5,974 bases of DNA from an uncultured Planctomycetaceae bacterium. Its GTDB lineage: Bacteria; Planctomycetota; Planctomycetia; Pirellulales; UBA1268. This document shows positions 1 to 5,974 of the stretch, piece by piece. The notes under the pieces are model-generated. The model made no database searches. It was not told the origin of the DNA and saw only the letters and a list, made by a program, of their open reading frames with translations. Position 1 is the first letter of the stretch, and the number at the start of each line of letters is the position of its first letter. The DNA lies in NCBI GenBank assembly GCA_937900985.1, contig CALCGM010000680.1, forward strand, positions 1 through 5,974. Direction: 5' to 3'. The position numbers and the translations under genes were made by a program.

Positions 1-1
1 G

Positions 2-2566
2 CCGGTCGAGCCGCTGCTCGCCTGGCCGTCGGGGGCCCTCGTCCACTTTGCCGTCAGCAACAGCGACGTCTTCATGACGACCCGGCTGGCAGGAGCCGCC
101 ACAAACTTTCTGCCGTTCAACAAGGGCGACCGCGGGGCCGCGGGCAATCCCGTGAACCCTAGCGGCGGCCATCGCACGGCCTATCTCTGGGAGGAGATCT
201 GGCAACAGGACAGCTGGCTGGAAATCCTCGGCAAGTACCTGGTGGCCGAGAAGGACGACAAGCGGCAGCTGAAGACCTACGTCTTCCCCCGCTACCATCA
301 GCTCGACTCCACCCGCAGGCTGCAAGACGCGGTGCTGGCCGATGGCCCTGGGAAGAAGTATCTCATCCAGCACTCGGCCGGCAGCGGCAAAACCAAAACG
401 ATTGCCTGGACGGCCCACTTCTTTGCCGACCTCCACGACGCCAGCCACAAGAAGCTGTTTGACACGGTGCTGGTTGTCTCCGACCGCAACGTGATCGACG
501 GGCAACTGCAAGATGCCCTCTTCGACTTCGAGCGAACCACCGGCGTGGTGGCCAAGGTCACCGGCGAAGGAGGCAGTAAGAGCAGTGAACTCGCCGAGGC
601 GCTCTCGGGCGACAAGAAGATTGTCGTCTGCACGATCCAGACCTTCCCGTTTGCATTGAAGGCCGTCCGCGAACTGGCTGCCACGAAGGGCAAGACGTTT
701 GCTGTGATCGCGGACGAAGCCCACAGTTCGCAGGCGGGCGAGGCTGCCGCCAAGCTCAAGGCGGTACTCTCGGCCGAGGAACTCGCGGAGATTGCCGACG
801 GCGGTGAAGTGAGCATGGACGACGTGCTGGCTGCCCAGATGGCCTCTCGGGCCAAAGACACCGGCATCACGTTCGTCGCCTTCACGGCCACGCCGAAGAC
901 CAAGACGATGGAACTCTTCGGCAGCCGGCCCGACCCCAGCCGGCCGGCGGGCAAAGACAACGCTCCGGCCCCGTTTCACGTCTATTCGATGCGGCAGGCG
1001 ATCGAGGAGGGCTTCATCCTCGATGTGCTCAAAAACTACACGCCTTACAAGCTCGCCTTCAAGCTGGCCCACGGCGGCAAGGAGCTCGACGACAAAGAGG
1101 TCGAGCGGTCGGCCGCACTGAAAAAACTGATGGGCTGGGTGCGGCTGCATCCCTACAACATCGCCCAGAAGGTCGAGATTGTGGTCGAGCACTTCCGCGA
1201 CCGGGTGTCGCCGCTGCTCGGCGGCAAGGCCAAGGCAATGGTCGTGGTCTCCAGCCGCCAGGAGGCGGTCCGCTGGAAACTGGCGATCGACAAGTACATC
1301 ACCAGCAAGCAATACCCGCTGCGAACGCTGGTGGCCTTTTCGGGCGAGGTCCGTGACCCAGAATCTGGCCCCGACCCGTTCACCGAAAACAGTCCTGCCC
1401 TCAACCCGACGCTCAAGGGCCGGGACATGCGAGAGGCGTTCAAGACCGACGAGTTTCAGATTCTGCTGGTCGCCAACAAGTTCCAGACGGGCTTCGACCA
1501 GCCGCTGCTGTGCGCGATGTATGTCGACAAGCGGCTGGCCGGCATCCAGGCGGTGCAAACCCTGTCACGGCTCAATCGCTGCTACCCCGGCAAAGACACG
1601 ACCTACGTGCTCGACTTCGTCAACGACACGCAGGAAGTGCTCGACGCCTTCAAGACCTACTACGAGACCGCCGAACTCGCCGACGTCACCGACCCCAACG
1701 TGGTCTTCAATCTGAAGGCCAAACTCGACGGCTCAGGCCACTACGACGACTTCGAGGTCGATCGGGTGGTGGCCGTCGAGATGAAGGCCACTGCCAAGCA
1801 GAGCGATCTGGTGGCTGCCCTGGAGCCGGTCGTCGATCGTCTGCACCGCCGCTACAAGACCGCCCAGGAATCGCTCCGAACCGCTCGCGAAACCGAAAAC
1901 AGCCCGGCCGAGGAGGCCGCCAAGGGTGAGCTCGAAGCGCTCCTGCTGTTTCAGCGGGACATTGGCACCTATGTGCGGCTCTACACCTACCTGTCGCAGA
2001 TTTTCGACTACGGCAGCACAGAGGTGGAGAAGCGGGCGATCTTCTTCAAGCACCTGCAGCGGCTGCTGGAGTTTGGCCGCGAGCGGGAGGGTGTTGATCT
2101 GTCGAAGATCGTGCTGACCCACCACACGCTGAAGAACCAGGGCCAGCGAAACCTGCCGCTGGGCGATGGTGAGAACCCGCAGTTAGAGCCGCTCTCTGAG
2201 GCCGGCGGAGGCGGCTTGCACGACAAACAGAAGGCGCTGCTGAGTGAAATCGTCGAACGGGTGAACGACCTATTTGACGGAGACCTGACTGATGGCGACC
2301 AGTTGGTCTACGTGAATGACGTGATCAAGGGGAAGATGTTGGAGTCGAAAAAACTCCGACAGCAGGCTGCCAACAATACGAAGGAACAGTTCGCCAACTC
2401 CCCTGATCTCAATGACGCACTGCTCGATGCGATCATGGCCGCGCTTGATGCCCACACAACGATGAGTGCGCAGGCTTTGGAGTCACAGAACATCCGCGAT
2501 GGACTCAAAGCGATCCTCCTGGGGCCGGCAGGGCTCTACGAGGCGTTGAGACAGCCTGCGGCGTGA
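2..2566 (+). CDS. hsdR: Type I restriction enzyme, R (motor/endonuclease) subunit HsdR, 5'-partial
   Basis: ATP-driven DNA translocase and restriction subunit that works in a complex with HsdM and HsdS. The frame is open from base 2 with no start, so the gene begins left of the window; the Met at 74 is internal, because conserved family sequence (LVHFAV, then MTTRLAG, FLPFNKG) runs through it. Counting from that Met: PRYHQL at 72-77, Walker A HSAGSGKT 100-107, DEAH box 214-217 followed by SSQ, motif III FTATPK 270-275, SMRQAIEEGFILDVL linking region, motif V FQTGFDQP 470-477, motif VI LSRLNR 497-502. The remainder is the helical C-terminal region, ending cleanly at TGA. The visible part is about 854 codons against roughly 1,000 for the family, so what is missing should be the N-terminal PD-(D/E)XK nuclease domain. 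All helicase motifs look intact. hsdM and hsdS are not in view; the next gene is a different nuclease. Confidence 0.96.
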   Translation, partial: PVEPLLAWPSGALVHFAVSNSDVFMTTRLAGAATNFLPFNKGDRGAAGNPVNPSGGHRTAYLWEEIWQQDSWLEILGKYLVAEKDDKRQLKTYVFPRYHQLDSTRRLQDAVLADGPGKKYLIQHSAGSGKTKTIAWTAHFFADLHDASHKKLFDTVLVVSDRNVIDGQLQDALFDFERTTGVVAKVTGEGGSKSSELAEALSGDKKIVVCTIQTFPFALKAVRELAATKGKTFAVIADEAHSSQAGEAAAKLKAVLSAEELAEIADGGEVSMDDVLAAQMASRAKDTGITFVAFTATPKTKTMELFGSRPDPSRPAGKDNAPAPFHVYSMRQAIEEGFILDVLKNYTPYKLAFKLAHGGKELDDKEVERSAALKKLMGWVRLHPYNIAQKVEIVVEHFRDRVSPLLGGKAKAMVVVSSRQEAVRWKLAIDKYITSKQYPLRTLVAFSGEVRDPESGPDPFTENSPALNPTLKGRDMREAFKTDEFQILLVANKFQTGFDQPLLCAMYVDKRLAGIQAVQTLSRLNRCYPGKDTTYVLDFVNDTQEVLDAFKTYYETAELADVTDPNVVFNLKAKLDGSGHYDDFEVDRVVAVEMKATAKQSDLVAALEPVVDRLHRRYKTAQESLRTARETENSPAEEAAKGELEALLLFQRDIGTYVRLYTYLSQIFDYGSTEVEKRAIFFKHLQRLLEFGREREGVDLSKIVLTHHTLKNQGQRNLPLGDGENPQLEPLSEAGGGGLHDKQKALLSEIVERVNDLFDGDLTDGDQLVYVNDVIKGKMLESKKLRQQAANNTKEQFANSPDLNDALLDAIMAALDAHTTMSAQALESQNIRDGLKAILLGPAGLYEALRQPAA

Positions 2567-2572
2567 AAAGGA
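2567..2572 (+). promoter_or_regulatory. Ribosome binding site for the NucS-like/DUF4268 gene
   Basis: AAAGGA begins directly after the hsdR stop and ends 7 bases before the ATG at 2580. It fixes the start of the downstream gene. With only 13 bases between the two genes, it supports co-transcription and possible translational coupling. Confidence 0.7.
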
Positions 2573-2579
2573 CCGAGCC

Positions 2580-3704
2580 ATGCCACTCTTCGAGCTGACG
2601 CACGATTCCTTTCGACCAATTTCGGAAGCCTCTTTCACGGAGATGCAAATCCGCGAGAGGGCTGACCTTCAGCGACTGCTGCGGACGCAGATCGATGTCC
2701 TCGACGAAAGCCTCTACGTGCTCGCCGAGGAGTTCGGCGATTGGGAAGACAGTAGCCGCCGAATTGACCTGCTGGCGGTCGACAGTGACGCCAATCTCGT
2801 AGTTATCGAGCTCAAACGAACTCATGACGGCGGCCACATGGAACTGCAGGCGATTCGTTATGCCAGCATGGTCTCTGCGATGACCTTCGAGCGGGCTGTC
2901 GATGTCCACGGGAAGTTTCTCGCCCAAATCGGCGAGCCAGAGGACGAAGCGGAATCCCGGCTGTTGGAGTTCCTGGGCTGGGATGCCCCCAATGAAGACT
3001 CCTTCGGAAGCGATGTCAGAATCGTTCTGGTCTCCGAGAACTTCGGCAAGGAGCTGACAACGGCCGTCCTGTGGCTGCGAGACCGGGACATCGACATCCG
3101 ATGCATTCGCCTTCGGCCCTATCGAGACGGCACCACAACGATGGTGGATGTGCAGCAAATTATTCCGCTGCCCGAGGCTCAAGACTACACCGTTCGGCTA
3201 CGCGAGAAAGAGCAGGAAGAGCGAGTCGTCCGCCGCCGCCGAAGGCCGCCAGACAACCGAGAGTTCTGCGAAGACTACTGGACTGGCGTTCTGAAACTGC
3301 TCCTTCCAGCTGGCATCGTTGAGACCGAGCAAGAGCCGATGAAGAAGCAGGATATGCGGTTCAAGGTTGGCTGGCCCGACTTCCACTTGAAGGCATTCTT
3401 TAGCCGGGCCAAGCCGATCGGCGGCGTTTGGCTGGACTGCAGAGGGGCGGATGGCATTGCTCACTACGAAGCCTTACTCGAGCATCGCGACGAGATCGAG
3501 GCAACATTTGGTGAGGCTCTCACGTGGACGGTGCAGTCGGATCGGAATCAAGGTTCACTCTCGCTCCGCTTTGCCTCGTTTGACTCGAACGACCGAACGG
3601 ACTGGGAGAGGCAGCATCGCTTGATCGCGGACAGGCTTATCGCCCTTTATCGGGCGGTACAGCCGTTCATCGAGTCGCTGGCAGCAAGCGGCACTGGCCG
3701 ATAG
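2580..3704 (+). CDS. NucS/EndoMS-like PD-(D/E)XK nuclease with C-terminal DUF4268-like domain
   Basis: Predicted DNA nuclease of 374 residues. The N-terminal half has the archaeal NucS/EndoMS (DUF91) active-site layout: E26, D63 in RIDLLAVD, E77 and K79 in VVIELKR, Q90 and Y94 in ELQAIRY. The D to ExK to QxxxY spacing (14, 2, 11, 4) matches, as I recall it, that of characterised NucS enzymes. A charged linker at about 207-222 ends in five arginines (218-222). The C-terminal half (about 226-368, with WTGVLKLL, GVWLDCRG and YEALLEHRDEIEATFG) looks like DUF4268. I see no signal peptide or membrane segment, so it is cytoplasmic. It starts 13 bases after hsdR with a good RBS, so it is probably an accessory of the type I system. 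Its third codon positions look less GC-rich than in most of hsdR, hinting at separate acquisition. The substrate (mismatch, modified or branched DNA) cannot be read from sequence. Confidence 0.85.
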   Translation: MPLFELTHDSFRPISEASFTEMQIRERADLQRLLRTQIDVLDESLYVLAEEFGDWEDSSRRIDLLAVDSDANLVVIELKRTHDGGHMELQAIRYASMVSAMTFERAVDVHGKFLAQIGEPEDEAESRLLEFLGWDAPNEDSFGSDVRIVLVSENFGKELTTAVLWLRDRDIDIRCIRLRPYRDGTTTMVDVQQIIPLPEAQDYTVRLREKEQEERVVRRRRRPPDNREFCEDYWTGVLKLLLPAGIVETEQEPMKKQDMRFKVGWPDFHLKAFFSRAKPIGGVWLDCRGADGIAHYEALLEHRDEIEATFGEALTWTVQSDRNQGSLSLRFASFDSNDRTDWERQHRLIADRLIALYRAVQPFIESLAASGTGR

Positions 3705-3717
3705 ATGACTTGCATGG

Positions 3718-3737
3718 CTTCTCAATGCCTTGAGGAG
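3718..3737. terminator. Hairpin between convergent genes, possible weak terminator
   Basis: CTTCTCAA (3718-3725) pairs with TTGAGGAG (3730-3737): 8 base pairs with one G·T and a TGCC loop, starting 13 bases after the + strand operon stop. No T-tract follows on either strand, so intrinsic termination is uncertain. The rest of the 107-base gap (3705-3811) holds nothing else I can support. Confidence 0.25.
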
Positions 3738-3811
3738 TCGTCGGAAGCGGCATTTCTACTTCGCGGATCACCCGCTATCCAAAAACTTGGTGATCGCCGA
3801 CAGAGGATTGG

Positions 3812-4624
3812 TCAGTTGCTGTTGAGCCCAAACTCCCTGGTCTTGAGCACATCCTTCCAGTGGCATTCTCTGGCCACCACCACATCCTCGCCAGCATCAA
3901 CATCGCAGACCTCAAGAATTGAGTATGTGAAATACTCGGCGTGCTGCCGCCCCTCAGCCAACAGCAGACTCTTGAGCTCGACGTTGCCTCCATGGCCGGT
4001 GGCGGCATAACTGCACCATCGCCCCCAGAAACCATCGCCGCCGCTCGCGCTGCCGACATAGTGACAGCCGGTTGCCCCGTCGGTGATCACATAAACGCCG
4101 CCGACACTGCTCAACGCGGCTTTCCAAGACGGCTGGCTCTGCCGCACGATCGCCTGTAGCTGGCCATGGCTCACCAACACTGACTTGTATCCGGGAAAGT
4201 CCCGAATCGACATCCGTTGCTCAAGAATTGCGGCCACGCTGAGGAGGTCTGCGTGCTTGCGACCAATGAGATAGGACGCTCGAAATGTCTTCTCAAAGTG
4301 GATGATGGCACGGCCAGTGAGGTGCTCAAGCCCGGCAACTTCCCGGGTCGCATATGTGTAGCCTTCCGGGTATCCAGGCCGGCCATCCTCGCGGCCGAGC
4401 ACGTCGAAGACACCTGCAAACAGCCATCGAGACGAACCTAGGTGGATCAGCGACACAATCTGCTCGCACTCGAAGTTCTTCTGGTTCTGTTCCCCCTGCC
4501 ACTGCTCAAACGTGCCCGCGAAAAACGCATCCAGCGGCGACGAGCCGACACCGGTCGCGCAGTGGAGTTTCCAGTCGCGGAGTTCGACACCGGCGAGGGC
4601 GATCAGGTTGAGGAGGGGGATCAT
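3812..4624 (-). CDS. GIY-YIG nuclease family protein with N-terminal extension
   Basis: Predicted GIY-YIG endonuclease, 270 residues. The catalytic domain occupies about 173-270: GVY at 176-178, YVG at 189-191, the conserved Arg in GRW at 202, N214 in GHGGN, the metal-binding Glu at 253 in RECHWK, and the closing GLN at 266-268. All expected catalytic positions are present. The first 170 residues form an extension (FEQWQGEQ, WLFAGVFDV, GRAIIHF, FPGYKSVLVSH) that I recognise as a recurring partner of this nuclease but cannot name; it may recognise DNA. I chose ATG at 4624 although the frame is open to 4750, because the upstream stretch lies inside the parA 3' end and reads as low-complexity. 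The RBS is weak (GGAA 12 bases upstream), so expression may depend on translation of parA, whose stop is 38 bases upstream. It is unlike UvrC, which is far longer. A restriction or defence role is inference. Confidence 0.85.
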   Translation of the reverse strand: MIPLLNLIALAGVELRDWKLHCATGVGSSPLDAFFAGTFEQWQGEQNQKNFECEQIVSLIHLGSSRWLFAGVFDVLGREDGRPGYPEGYTYATREVAGLEHLTGRAIIHFEKTFRASYLIGRKHADLLSVAAILEQRMSIRDFPGYKSVLVSHGQLQAIVRQSQPSWKAALSSVGGVYVITDGATGCHYVGSASGGDGFWGRWCSYAATGHGGNVELKSLLLAEGRQHAEYFTYSILEVCDVDAGEDVVVARECHWKDVLKTREFGLNSN

Positions 4625-4662
4625 CGGGCCACTGCGTTCCGCGAAAACGTGGTCAACTCGGA

Positions 4663-5583
4663 CTACGTCGTCTGCACTTTTGGCACTTTGGCTCGGACGG
4701 CCTCGCCCGTCGCCGGCTGCCAGTGACTTCGCTGGACGATCTCCTGACACACGTCTTCGAAGAGCCTGGCAAACTGAGGCGTGTACTTTGCCGAGAACGA
4801 CGCTGGCGTATTGGGAGTGTCGACGTCGGTGGCCTCAGCAATCTTGGTCGCGTTGGGGATGATGGTCCGAAACGGCTTCGGCAGCCGATCGAGACTCGGT
4901 TCCTGCCGTTCGGCAGCGGCCACCATGGCTTTATGCATGCTGTTTTGTTGGCGGTACAGCGTCCAGAGAGTGCCCAGGCCACTCACTGCATACCCGAGCG
5001 TGGACAGCCGGCTCATCAAGTACTTCGACCCTCTCACCGACAGCCGATCCGGCACGGTCGGGATAATGAACGAGTCCGCGATGGAAAGCAGAAACTTGAC
5101 CTGCTGGGCAAGGCTCGGCGGACAGTCGACCAGCACAAAGTCAAACGTGGATCGCATCCAGGCCTGCATCTGCCGTCGTCGCCTGCCCCAGATCCGTTGA
5201 AACTCCTCGGTCGTTTTGAAGCCCTTTTTCGCCTTCGCGACGTTCGTCTGGATGTCATCGATCCGAATCGAGCACGGCAGCACGGAAAGCGTCGCCAGCC
5301 CGCCCTGAATGTTTGAGCCACACTCTGCGACGAACCGGCCCAAGTTGGCTGAGTCGAAGTCATCGTCGAGCATCCGGACGAGCAGGTCGTAGAAGTTCCG
5401 CTTGCGAGTCTCGCACTGCAGTTGCCGCTCCTCGCCCAACGCCAGTTCGCCCGCCATGCACTGGTGGTCTGCGTCGATCAGCAACACGCGGTGCCCGTGC
5501 GAGGCGAAACACTCCGCCAAAGCGACCGTTGTCACAGTCTTGGCGACACCGCCTTTGAGGTTCATGACGGGGATGATTGGCAC
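4663..5583 (-). CDS. ParA/Soj-family ATPase (deviant Walker A, SIMIBI class)
   Basis: ATP-dependent dimerising switch protein of the ParA/MinD group, 306 residues from the chosen start. Visible motifs: deviant Walker A KGGVAKT at 10-16 with signature Lys10 and catalytic Lys15; switch region DAD at 37-39 in LLIDADHQC; Walker B VDCPPS at 152-157; and a C-terminal part (IPNATKIAEA, KYTPQFARLFEDV) typical of chromosomal/plasmid ParA. An Arg cluster GRRRR lies at about 133-137. GTG at 5583 is the best start: GGAGGA ends 7 bases before it, and the protein then begins MPIIPVMNLKGG, as relatives do. ATG at 5604 and TTG at 5631 lack a well-placed RBS. No ParB follows; the next gene is a GIY-YIG nuclease 38 bases on, so a role in positioning or switching that nuclease is possible, as is an orphan partition role. 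Confidence 0.88.
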   Translation of the reverse strand: MPIIPVMNLKGGVAKTVTTVALAECFASHGHRVLLIDADHQCMAGELALGEERQLQCETRKRNFYDLLVRMLDDDFDSANLGRFVAECGSNIQGGLATLSVLPCSIRIDDIQTNVAKAKKGFKTTEEFQRIWGRRRRQMQAWMRSTFDFVLVDCPPSLAQQVKFLLSIADSFIIPTVPDRLSVRGSKYLMSRLSTLGYAVSGLGTLWTLYRQQNSMHKAMVAAAERQEPSLDRLPKPFRTIIPNATKIAEATDVDTPNTPASFSAKYTPQFARLFEDVCQEIVQRSHWQPATGEAVRAKVPKVQTT

Positions 5584-5590
5584 GCGACAG

Positions 5591-5596
5591 TCCTCC
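5591..5596 (-). promoter_or_regulatory. Ribosome binding site deciding the parA-like start
   Basis: On the - strand this reads GGAGGA, a near-perfect anti-16S match, with 7 bases to the GTG at 5583. It sits downstream of the alternative ATG (5604) and TTG (5631), which argues against those starts. Confidence 0.75.
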
Positions 5597-5607
5597 AATG
5601 GCATGGG

Positions 5608-5654
5608 CCCGCTCACCGTTGACCTTTTCAAGTCTTACCCTACTCATGAGCGGG
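5608..5654. repeat. 8-bp inverted repeat upstream of the parA-like gene
   Basis: CCCGCTCA at 5608-5615 and TGAGCGGG at 5647-5654 are perfect inverted copies 31 bases apart, about 25 bases upstream of the GTG start. The right arm overlaps the palindrome CTCATGAG (5643-5650). The position suits an operator for an autoregulated ParA, but 8 bp in GC-rich DNA may be chance. Confidence 0.3.
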
Positions 5655-5974
5655 AAACCATTTCTCTGATGGCCCACCCTGCGGGGAGGGCGGACGGGAA
5701 CCTCGCACGATCGGCACATGCATCACAGTCGGCGATTCTTCTGACTGCCCCTCAGGGGAGCACTCAATATGAAGACGGGTCGTCGGTTCAAGTCCGGCCG
5801 CCGCTACTGCTGAAAATCTTCGCCGAGCAGCGTCGATCTCCGGCTGGAACACGAGATCGACGACGCCCGTCATCCGCGGCTGCCCGCGGAATGACACAGC
5901 CAGTCCGCCGATGACTGCCAACTCGAGTCGGGGGAGATGCGAGCGGAAGGCGACACCGTTGTGTTTGAGAAGGA
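5640..5974 (-). CDS. Partial nucleotidyltransferase-like reading frame, probably degenerate
   Basis: An open frame enters from the right edge and stops at TAG (5640-5642), so its start lies outside the window. Near its visible beginning it reads LAVIGGLAVSFRGQPRMT and then VVDLVF, resembling the MNT-type nucleotidyltransferase core in which GGLAV...PR.T is followed by D[VI]DL. Here the first metal-binding Asp is replaced by Val (GTC where GAC is expected), so the active site looks broken. Resemblance fades after about residue 65, and the tail (VRGSRPPSPQGGPSEKW) looks like translated non-coding DNA. Part of the frame is also antisense to a tRNA-like element, which would itself produce the AGLEPTT stretch. 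It is probably a gene remnant. An alternative is a real small gene lying 56 bases upstream of parA on the same strand. The assignment rests on one short motif. Confidence 0.4.
   Translation of the reverse strand, partial: LLKHNGVAFRSHLPRLELAVIGGLAVSFRGQPRMTGVVDLVFQPEIDAARRRFSAVAAAGLEPTTRLHIECSPEGQSEESPTVMHVPIVRGSRPPSPQGGPSEKWFPAHE
5672..5691. other. GC-rich hairpin
   Basis: GCCC-A-CCC (5672-5679) pairs with GGG-A-GGGC (5684-5691) around a TGCG loop: seven G·C pairs and one A·A mismatch. No T-run follows on either strand. It lies between the tRNA-like element and parA, inside the low-complexity tail of the - strand reading frame, which further argues against that tail being protein. Confidence 0.35.
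5727..5806 (+). other. tRNA-like element, possibly a degenerate tRNA
   Basis: The 3' part is a textbook tRNA end. A T-stem GTCGG/CCGGC (5782-5786, 5794-5798) closes the 7-base loop TTCAAGT, preceded by a GGGTC variable region and followed by the acceptor strand CGCCGCT (5799-5805) and discriminator A5806. The 5' acceptor strand is AGTCGGCG (5727-5734), pairing fully (7 bp) if T5729 is bulged. In between, normal D and anticodon arms cannot be drawn. CCTCAGGGGAGCAC (5750-5763) looks like an eroded D-arm, and the anticodon region appears rearranged, with TCTTC (5737-5741) pairing GAAGA (5771-5775). No CCA is encoded. It could be a decayed tRNA; the bases CTCAATATGAAG faintly recall elongator tRNA-Met, which is a guess. 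It could also be chance within a nucleotidyltransferase fragment on the other strand. Confidence 0.4.

Noticed and set aside
298..960. 220-residue open frame on the - strand inside hsdR
   Set aside because: It is Ser/Ala-rich, has no recognisable motif, and lies opposite the conserved helicase motifs; it is a shadow of GC-rich coding sequence.
2505..3182. 225-residue open frame on the - strand opposite the NucS-like gene
   Set aside because: The + strand frame has clear nuclease motifs and an RBS; the antisense product matches nothing I recognise.
3705..4010. 101-residue + strand frame starting right after the NucS-like gene
   Set aside because: It overlaps the C-terminal catalytic part of the GIY-YIG gene on the other strand, has Ser/Thr-rich composition, and has no suitable RBS.
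4625..4750. Longer N-terminus for the GIY-YIG protein
   Set aside because: It would overlap the parA 3' end by 88 bases and adds 42 residues with no family resemblance; the ATG at 4624 fits the conserved start.
5584..5631. Longer N-terminus for the ParA-like protein (TTG 5631 or ATG 5604)
   Set aside because: The GGAGGA at 5591-5596 lies inside that extension and is ideally placed for the GTG at 5583.
5727..5806. Intact functional tRNA or tmRNA
   Set aside because: No normal D or anticodon arm and no encoded CCA; too short and without a tag reading frame for tmRNA.
5402..5914. 170-residue + strand frame opposite the start of parA
   Set aside because: It runs antisense to the Walker A region of parA and across the tRNA-like element; there is no coherent domain.
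1..5974. CRISPR array, insertion sequence or transposase, rRNA
   Set aside because: No regularly spaced repeats, no transposase motifs or terminal inverted repeats, and no rRNA signature found on either strand.

Overview
The window is GC-rich DNA (roughly 60% by eye) from a bacterium. It uses ATG and GTG starts with AAGGA/GGAGGA-type ribosome binding sites. A Gram-negative-like lineage such as a planctomycete is possible, but nothing here fixes the taxon. The content is a defence or accessory island: three unrelated nuclease folds and a ParA-type ATPase sit in under 6 kb, with a tRNA-like remnant and a nucleotidyltransferase-like fragment at the right edge.

Left half, + strand. The window opens inside hsdR, the motor/restriction subunit of a type I restriction-modification system. 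Its N-terminal nuclease domain lies off the left edge, but all the visible SF2 helicase motifs are intact. Thirteen bases after its stop, behind a clear ribosome binding site, comes a 374-residue protein. It has a NucS/EndoMS-like PD-(D/E)XK nuclease domain at the N-terminus and what looks like a DUF4268 domain at the C-terminus. The spacing suggests co-transcription with hsdR. hsdM and hsdS are not visible and, if present, should lie to the left.

Right half, - strand, convergent with the first pair. A ParA/Soj-like ATPase (best start GTG at 5583) is followed 38 bases later by a 270-residue GIY-YIG nuclease with a large N-terminal extension. The two tails face each other across about 107 bases (3705-3811) holding one modest hairpin. 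No ParB or obvious parS array accompanies the ParA, so a dedicated ATPase-plus-nuclease module fits better than ordinary plasmid partition.

Right edge (5584-5974). No intact gene is seen. A reading frame entering from the right resembles the start of a nucleotidyltransferase (GGLAV...PR.T..VDL) but lacks the first Asp of the DxD pair and runs into low-complexity sequence before its stop at 5640. On the opposite strand the same DNA carries a canonical tRNA T-arm and a nearly perfect acceptor stem (5727-5806) without a normal D or anticodon arm. This could be a degenerate tRNA at an island boundary. Two smaller inverted repeats lie between it and parA.
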